64,000 bases of DNA from Paenibacillus polysaccharolyticus. GTDB lineage: Bacteria > Bacillota > Bacilli > Paenibacillales > Paenibacillaceae. Made by a program: the position numbers and the translations under genes. Positions 60,643 through 64,000 of this stretch are shown piece by piece; within the stretch, counting starts at the first letter, position 1, and every line of letters starts with the position of its first letter. The stretch spans positions 124,001 through 188,000 of the forward strand of contig NZ_FMVM01000014.1 in the NCBI RefSeq assembly GCF_900102085.1. The letters are read 5' to 3'. The notes beneath the pieces were generated by a model, which was given only the letters and a program-made list of their open reading frames with translations, was not told the DNA's origin and did no database searches.

Positions 60643-62943
60643 TTATCCGCGAATGCCGTGATCCTTGTTATTCATCTGATCCAGTAACTGATTCATCGTA
60701 TCCTCGGTCATCGCTCCACCGCTAAAAGCCACAAGGGCACGTAGCGGCATATATTTCATCATCGCGTTCATCATGTCCACATGATCATGATCACCGGAAT
60801 CGTCACCGCCACCAAAACCGCTCGCTTCCTGGAATTGCTGCAAAGCCTGCTCAATCAGCTTTTTATTCTCGGGGTCGCGCTGAATATCGCCAAGGGTACT
60901 ATTGCGTGTATACGTTGGAATGAACGTCGCAGTAGACTCTACGCTTACCCGAGTCTGCATACGAATATCACGCGAAGAGCTACCGAGCTGTATATCGAAC
61001 TCCCCCGTCTCGACATGCCAGTCTTTCATATCCACGTTGTAATACGCGAACGAACGCTTATTCAGCGTGAAGTGAACTATTTTGGACTCGCCAGCCTCCA
61101 GTGCCACCTTCGCAAAAGCTTTCAGCTCCCGATCCGGACGAATCACTGTACTCTCAACATCACTAACGTACAACTGTACGATCTCTTTCCCTGCACGCTC
61201 CCCGGTATTGGTGACGCGTATTTGTGCCTGCACCTCGTCCAGATCCGTTAGCGCTGTGCGATCTACTTGTAAATCGCTGTACTCAAACGTGGTATAACTG
61301 AGGCCGTATCCAAAAGGGAATAGCGGGTCCAGCTCTTTTTTATCATAATAACGGTAACCGACGAAGATCCCCTCTCGGTAATCCACACGATCTGCCTCAC
61401 CAGGGAAGTTCAGATAGGACGGATTGTGGCTAAGCTTAGCCGGGAAGGTCTCTGCCAGTTTACCGGACGGGTTCACCTCACCGTAGAGCAGATCGGCGAT
61501 TGCGCCTCCTACGGCCTGTCCGCCAAGATAAGCTTCAAGCACAGCTTGGACCTGCGACAGCCAAGGCATCTCCACTGGAGAACCGTTGCTTAGCACAACC
61601 ACTACACGAGACTGCACCTTGGCAACCTCTTCAATCAGACGAATGTGGTTGTCCGGCAGACGCAGGTGGGCACGGTCATACCCTTCGGATTCGTATCGAT
61701 CCGGCAATCCAACAAATACCACAGCGGTATCTGCCGCTTGTGTAGCCTGAACAGCCTGCTGCAACAGTGTCTCATCCACATCGTCCTCTTCAATCCGGTA
61801 CCCTGGTGCATACGAGATGGTTACTCCGTCGCCTGCCACAAGAGTCATCTCCTCCACAATATCATCGACCTTGGTCGGATTAATGTGGGAGCTTCCCCCT
61901 CCCTGAAAGCGAGGTTTACGCGCAAAAGCACCTATGATGGCTACGCTACCTTCACGCTTTAGCGGAAGAAGCCCGGCTTCATTTTTCAACAAAACCATAC
62001 TCTCGGATGCCACTTTACGTGCAAGCTGATGATGTTCATCTTTATCGTACGAAGCGCCTTCTTTCTTATGATCCACCGCTTTGAAAATTAAGGTCAGCAA
62101 ACGCTCCACCGCAAGATCCAGCTTGTCCATGGGCAGCTTTCCGCTCTCTACCGCATCGATCACCTTACGTTCTCCAATACCGCCGCTTGCTGGCATCTCC
62201 AGCTCCAGTCCAGCTACAAGGGCATCCGCCCGCTCATTCACTGCACCCCAGTCCGAGACAACCAGACCTTCATGGCCCCATTCATCCTTCAATATGTCCG
62301 TCAGCAGCCACTCATTTTCACCCGCATACGTACCGTTTACTTTATTATAAGAACACATGACCGTCCAAGGCTGTGCATCCTTCACTGCGCCTTCGAAGCT
62401 GGCCAGATAAATCTCGCGCAGCGTCCGTTCGTCTACCACCGCATCAATCGACATACGGCGCTCTTCCTGGTTATTCACCGCAAAGTGTTTGAGAGACGTA
62501 CCCACGCCCTGACTCTGCACACCCTGAATATGAGCGGTAGCCATCTGAGTAGATAACAGCGGATCTTCGGAAAAGTATTCAAAATTCCGTCCGCCCAAGG
62601 GAGAACGTTTAATATTTACACCCGGTCCAAGCAGTACCGCCACATCTTCGGCCTGACATTCTTCACCCAAAGCCACGCCCACCTGACGCGCCAGCTCGGT
62701 ATCCCACGAACTCGCCAGCCCTGCCGCAGACGGGAAACAGGTTGCAGGCACACTTGCGGTCAGACCCAAGTGATCTGCACTGGTATCCTGTTTGCGCAAT
62801 CCGTGAGGACCATCCGTTACCATAATAGATGGAATGCCGAGACGCTCCACCCCTTTCAGATGCCAAAAGTCGAGCCCTGAGCACATTCCCGCTTTTTCTT
62901 CCAGTGTCATCTGCTGTACCAAATCTTTGATGTTACGTTCCAC
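60643..62943 (-). CDS. Glycoside hydrolase family 3 beta-glucosidase
   Basis: A 766-residue GH3 enzyme with N-terminal barrel, middle sandwich and C-terminal fibronectin-III-like domain. Family motifs: MVTDGPHGLR, GVNIKRSPLGGRNFEYFSEDP, HFAVNNQEERR, MCSYNKVNG, the nucleophile Asp in VVSDWGAVNERADA, and FGYGLSYTTFEY near the C terminus. It cleaves terminal beta-D-glucosyl (or related) residues. No signal peptide, so it acts on imported oligosaccharides. The GTG start has GGAGGGG upstream, and a 67-bp dispersed repeat lies before it. Confidence 0.92.
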   Translation of the reverse strand: MERNIKDLVQQMTLEEKAGMCSGLDFWHLKGVERLGIPSIMVTDGPHGLRKQDTSADHLGLTASVPATCFPSAAGLASSWDTELARQVGVALGEECQAEDVAVLLGPGVNIKRSPLGGRNFEYFSEDPLLSTQMATAHIQGVQSQGVGTSLKHFAVNNQEERRMSIDAVVDERTLREIYLASFEGAVKDAQPWTVMCSYNKVNGTYAGENEWLLTDILKDEWGHEGLVVSDWGAVNERADALVAGLELEMPASGGIGERKVIDAVESGKLPMDKLDLAVERLLTLIFKAVDHKKEGASYDKDEHHQLARKVASESMVLLKNEAGLLPLKREGSVAIIGAFARKPRFQGGGSSHINPTKVDDIVEEMTLVAGDGVTISYAPGYRIEEDDVDETLLQQAVQATQAADTAVVFVGLPDRYESEGYDRAHLRLPDNHIRLIEEVAKVQSRVVVVLSNGSPVEMPWLSQVQAVLEAYLGGQAVGGAIADLLYGEVNPSGKLAETFPAKLSHNPSYLNFPGEADRVDYREGIFVGYRYYDKKELDPLFPFGYGLSYTTFEYSDLQVDRTALTDLDEVQAQIRVTNTGERAGKEIVQLYVSDVESTVIRPDRELKAFAKVALEAGESKIVHFTLNKRSFAYYNVDMKDWHVETGEFDIQLGSSSRDIRMQTRVSVESTATFIPTYTRNSTLGDIQRDPENKKLIEQALQQFQEASGFGGGDDSGDHDHVDMMNAMMKYMPLRALVAFSGGAMTEDTMNQLLDQMNNKDHGIRG

Positions 62944-63080
62944 ATTAACCCCTCCAGTTCATGATATTCGTGTAGTGTCGAAGCTATATAACAAGCATAC
63001 TGCGTGGACTCTCACTATTTCAAATCCTTACCCGGTTTGGCACGTTTACATAACAGATGTGCTCATTTTTCGTGAGGCAA

Positions 63081-63147
63081 ATAAGTTAACTTAAAGATTT
63101 TACACGGTGCACTCCGATGACAGAATAACCTTCAATCGCTGTTATCC
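63081..63147. repeat. Dispersed 68-bp repeat, copy 2
   Basis: Same orientation and core sequence as the copy at 49175-49242, with a one-base deletion in the right arm and scattered changes in the left arm. It again precedes a leftward hydrolase gene. Confidence 0.8.
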
Positions 63148-63172
63148 TATATAGATTAATAAAATGAAAAAA

Positions 63173-63197
63173 CAGCCCGATCTCAACGATCAGGCTG
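63173..63197 (-). terminator. Intrinsic terminator after mhqD
   Basis: CAGCC-GATC pairs with GATC-GGCTG; leftward it ends in TTTTTTCATTTT. Confidence 0.75.
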
Positions 63198-63271
63198 CCT
63201 GCGAACTTCTTATATATGTCGATATGTGCTAGATCTCGTGATGCAATACATCCACAAGTACTGTACCTGTA

Positions 63272-63892
63272 TTACACCTGTGTTGTATACCATGCTGCCG
63301 CGGCTTCTGCCTCGGTACGTGTCAGTTGATGCCCCTGACGTTCCCAATGCATATGCACATCGGCACCCGCCCCGCTCAGCAGGGAAGCCAGTTCCTCCGT
63401 TTCACGTCTTGGCACAATTGGATCATTCTCTCCTGCACCGATGAACACGGGCAGTCCTTTCAGATCAGGCAGTGTCAGTCCGCGAAGCGGCACCATCGGA
63501 TGGTGCAAGATTGCTCCCTTGAATACATCTGCCTGATGGAACATCAAACTTGCGGCAATGTTGGCACCATTGGAATAACCCAGGGCATACACGTTGGAAC
63601 GGTCGAATCCATATTCCACCGCAGCGGCATCGATAAAGGCTCCCAGCTCTGCTGTCCGTGCAATCAGATCCTCTTCATCAAAGACACCTTCTGCAAGGCG
63701 GCGGAAGAAACGTGGCATCCCATTCTCGGAAACGTTACCTCGCACTCCAAGAATCGCCGCCCCCGGAGCAATCATCTCTGCCAGTCCGATCAGATCATTC
63801 TCCGTTCCACCTGTACCGTGGAGCAACAATATTGTCGCCGCATCTGCCTGCGCACCTGCTTTGTAGATATGTTTCATGGTCGCTGTACTCAT
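63272..63892 (-). CDS. mhqD: MhqD-like serine hydrolase of the quinone-stress response
   Basis: A 206-residue alpha/beta hydrolase. Sequence blocks ILLLHGTGGTENDL, LGVRGNVSENGMPRFFRRLA, YALGYSNGANIAASLMFH (nucleophile Ser in GYSNG) and HWERQGHQLT closely follow B. subtilis MhqD as I remember it. MhqD is part of the MhqR regulon, induced by catechol and quinones. The ATG at 63892 overlaps the stop of the upstream dioxygenase gene (TGATG), an mhqO-mhqD-like arrangement. Confidence 0.88.
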   Translation of the reverse strand: MSTATMKHIYKAGAQADAATILLLHGTGGTENDLIGLAEMIAPGAAILGVRGNVSENGMPRFFRRLAEGVFDEEDLIARTAELGAFIDAAAVEYGFDRSNVYALGYSNGANIAASLMFHQADVFKGAILHHPMVPLRGLTLPDLKGLPVFIGAGENDPIVPRRETEELASLLSGAGADVHMHWERQGHQLTRTEAEAAAAWYTTQV

Positions 63893-64000
63893 CAATTAGA
63901 CTCCCCTTTCCATTCCCGTACTTGAATTGGTGGCAACAATTGTTCGATCTGCTCACGCTGTGGTTCGTACCATTCAGGCAGCATCAATTTCTCGCCCATC
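63892..64000 (-). CDS. Ring-cleaving dioxygenase C terminus (MhqO-like; 5' part outside window)
   Basis: The window edge cuts a frame of which 35 residues remain, GEKLMLPEWYEPQREQIEQL and then LPPIQVREWKGE, ending in TGA. The LP.WYEPQR..IE..LPP tail matches the C termini of MhqO/YkcA-type glyoxalase-fold ring-cleaving dioxygenases. Coupling to mhqD supports this. The short length visible limits certainty. Confidence 0.65.
   Translation of the reverse strand, partial: MGEKLMLPEWYEPQREQIEQLLPPIQVREWKGESN

Larger units (their letters stand above)
62944..63271. other. Intergenic region with dispersed repeat and terminator
   Basis: Between the GH3 gene and mhqD. It contains the second copy of the 68-bp dispersed repeat (63081-63147) and the mhqD terminator (63173-63197). 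No coding sequence is evident. Confidence 0.5.

Noticed and set aside
1..64000. tRNA or rRNA genes
   Set aside because: No cloverleaf-like segment with a TTCGA-type T-arm and no rRNA-like sequence was noticed on reading; a dedicated scan was not possible.

Overview
The window looks like a chromosomal segment of a Paenibacillus species. The gene set (DgkB, YerB, YerC, the PitR/Pit pair, the MhqO/MhqD pair, a copper-amine-oxidase-domain surface protein, GH3 glucosidase, many TetR/AraC regulators), the AGGAGG-type ribosome binding sites, the frequent GTG/TTG starts and the moderate GC content all fit that genus. This is read from the sequence alone; no database search was possible.

Region 1 (1-7.3 kb, minus strand) is a tightly overlapping operon for a surface glycopolymer of the phosphodiester/teichoic-acid type. 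In transcription order it has a CDP-glycerol-transferase-like protein with a propeller-like tail, UDP-galactopyranose mutase (glf), a calcineurin-type phosphoesterase, a glycerophosphodiesterase, a LicD-family transferase, and a methyltransferase-like protein that leaves the window. Region 2 (7.7-16.9 kb) is accessory: a GNAT acetyltransferase, a TetR/CAAX-protease pair with a frame-disrupting G8 tract at the protease start, a zinc-ribbon/LRR membrane protein, a broken InlB-repeat fragment, a serine hydrolase, a CPCC protein, and a TetR regulator divergent from a ketopantoate-reductase-like gene.

Region 3 (17.0-31.8 kb, minus strand) is the most interesting part: a biosynthetic locus with no PKS or NRPS megasynthase. 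Transcription starts from a near-consensus promoter at about 31.75 kb and passes a leader with a mini-ORF and an intrinsic terminator. The genes are then ACP, AMP-dependent ligase, BtrH-like protein, a second ACP, ATP-grasp ligase, GT-B glycosyltransferase-like protein, two radical SAM/SPASM enzymes, an ABC exporter (ATPase and two permeases), an FkbM methyltransferase, a zinc-ribbon methyltransferase, and, beyond a 160-bp MITE-like element, a second BtrH-like protein. The ACP + ATP-grasp + BtrH + radical SAM combination recalls the side-chain module of butirosin biosynthesis, but the rest of the set differs. I infer that a small amino-acid-derived scaffold is built on the carrier proteins, modified by the radical SAM enzymes, methylated, possibly glycosylated, transferred and exported. 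An MFS transporter, a transposase-like remnant and a recombinase fragment lie beside it.

Region 4 (33.7-51.2 kb) is mostly housekeeping: rRNA methyltransferase RlmD, lipid kinase DgkB, a secreted NLP-type protein, a CbiX-like chelatase, YerC, a DNA-alkylation-repair-like HEAT protein, CorA, Pit/PitR, YerB, a DoxX protein behind a Crp/Fnr- or Rex-like palindrome, a DODA-type dioxygenase, an alpha/beta hydrolase and small proteins. Region 5 (51.2-64 kb) holds an AraC regulator, a large secreted repeat protein divergent from another secreted protein, a GNAT protein, threonine deaminase (ilvA), a hydrolase behind a Fur-box-like site, a GH3 beta-glucosidase, and an MhqD/MhqO quinone-response pair running off the end. 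Two dispersed repeat families recur in the intergenic DNA: one of about 30 bp (35.7 and 57.0-57.2 kb) and one of about 68 bp (49.2 and 63.1 kb).
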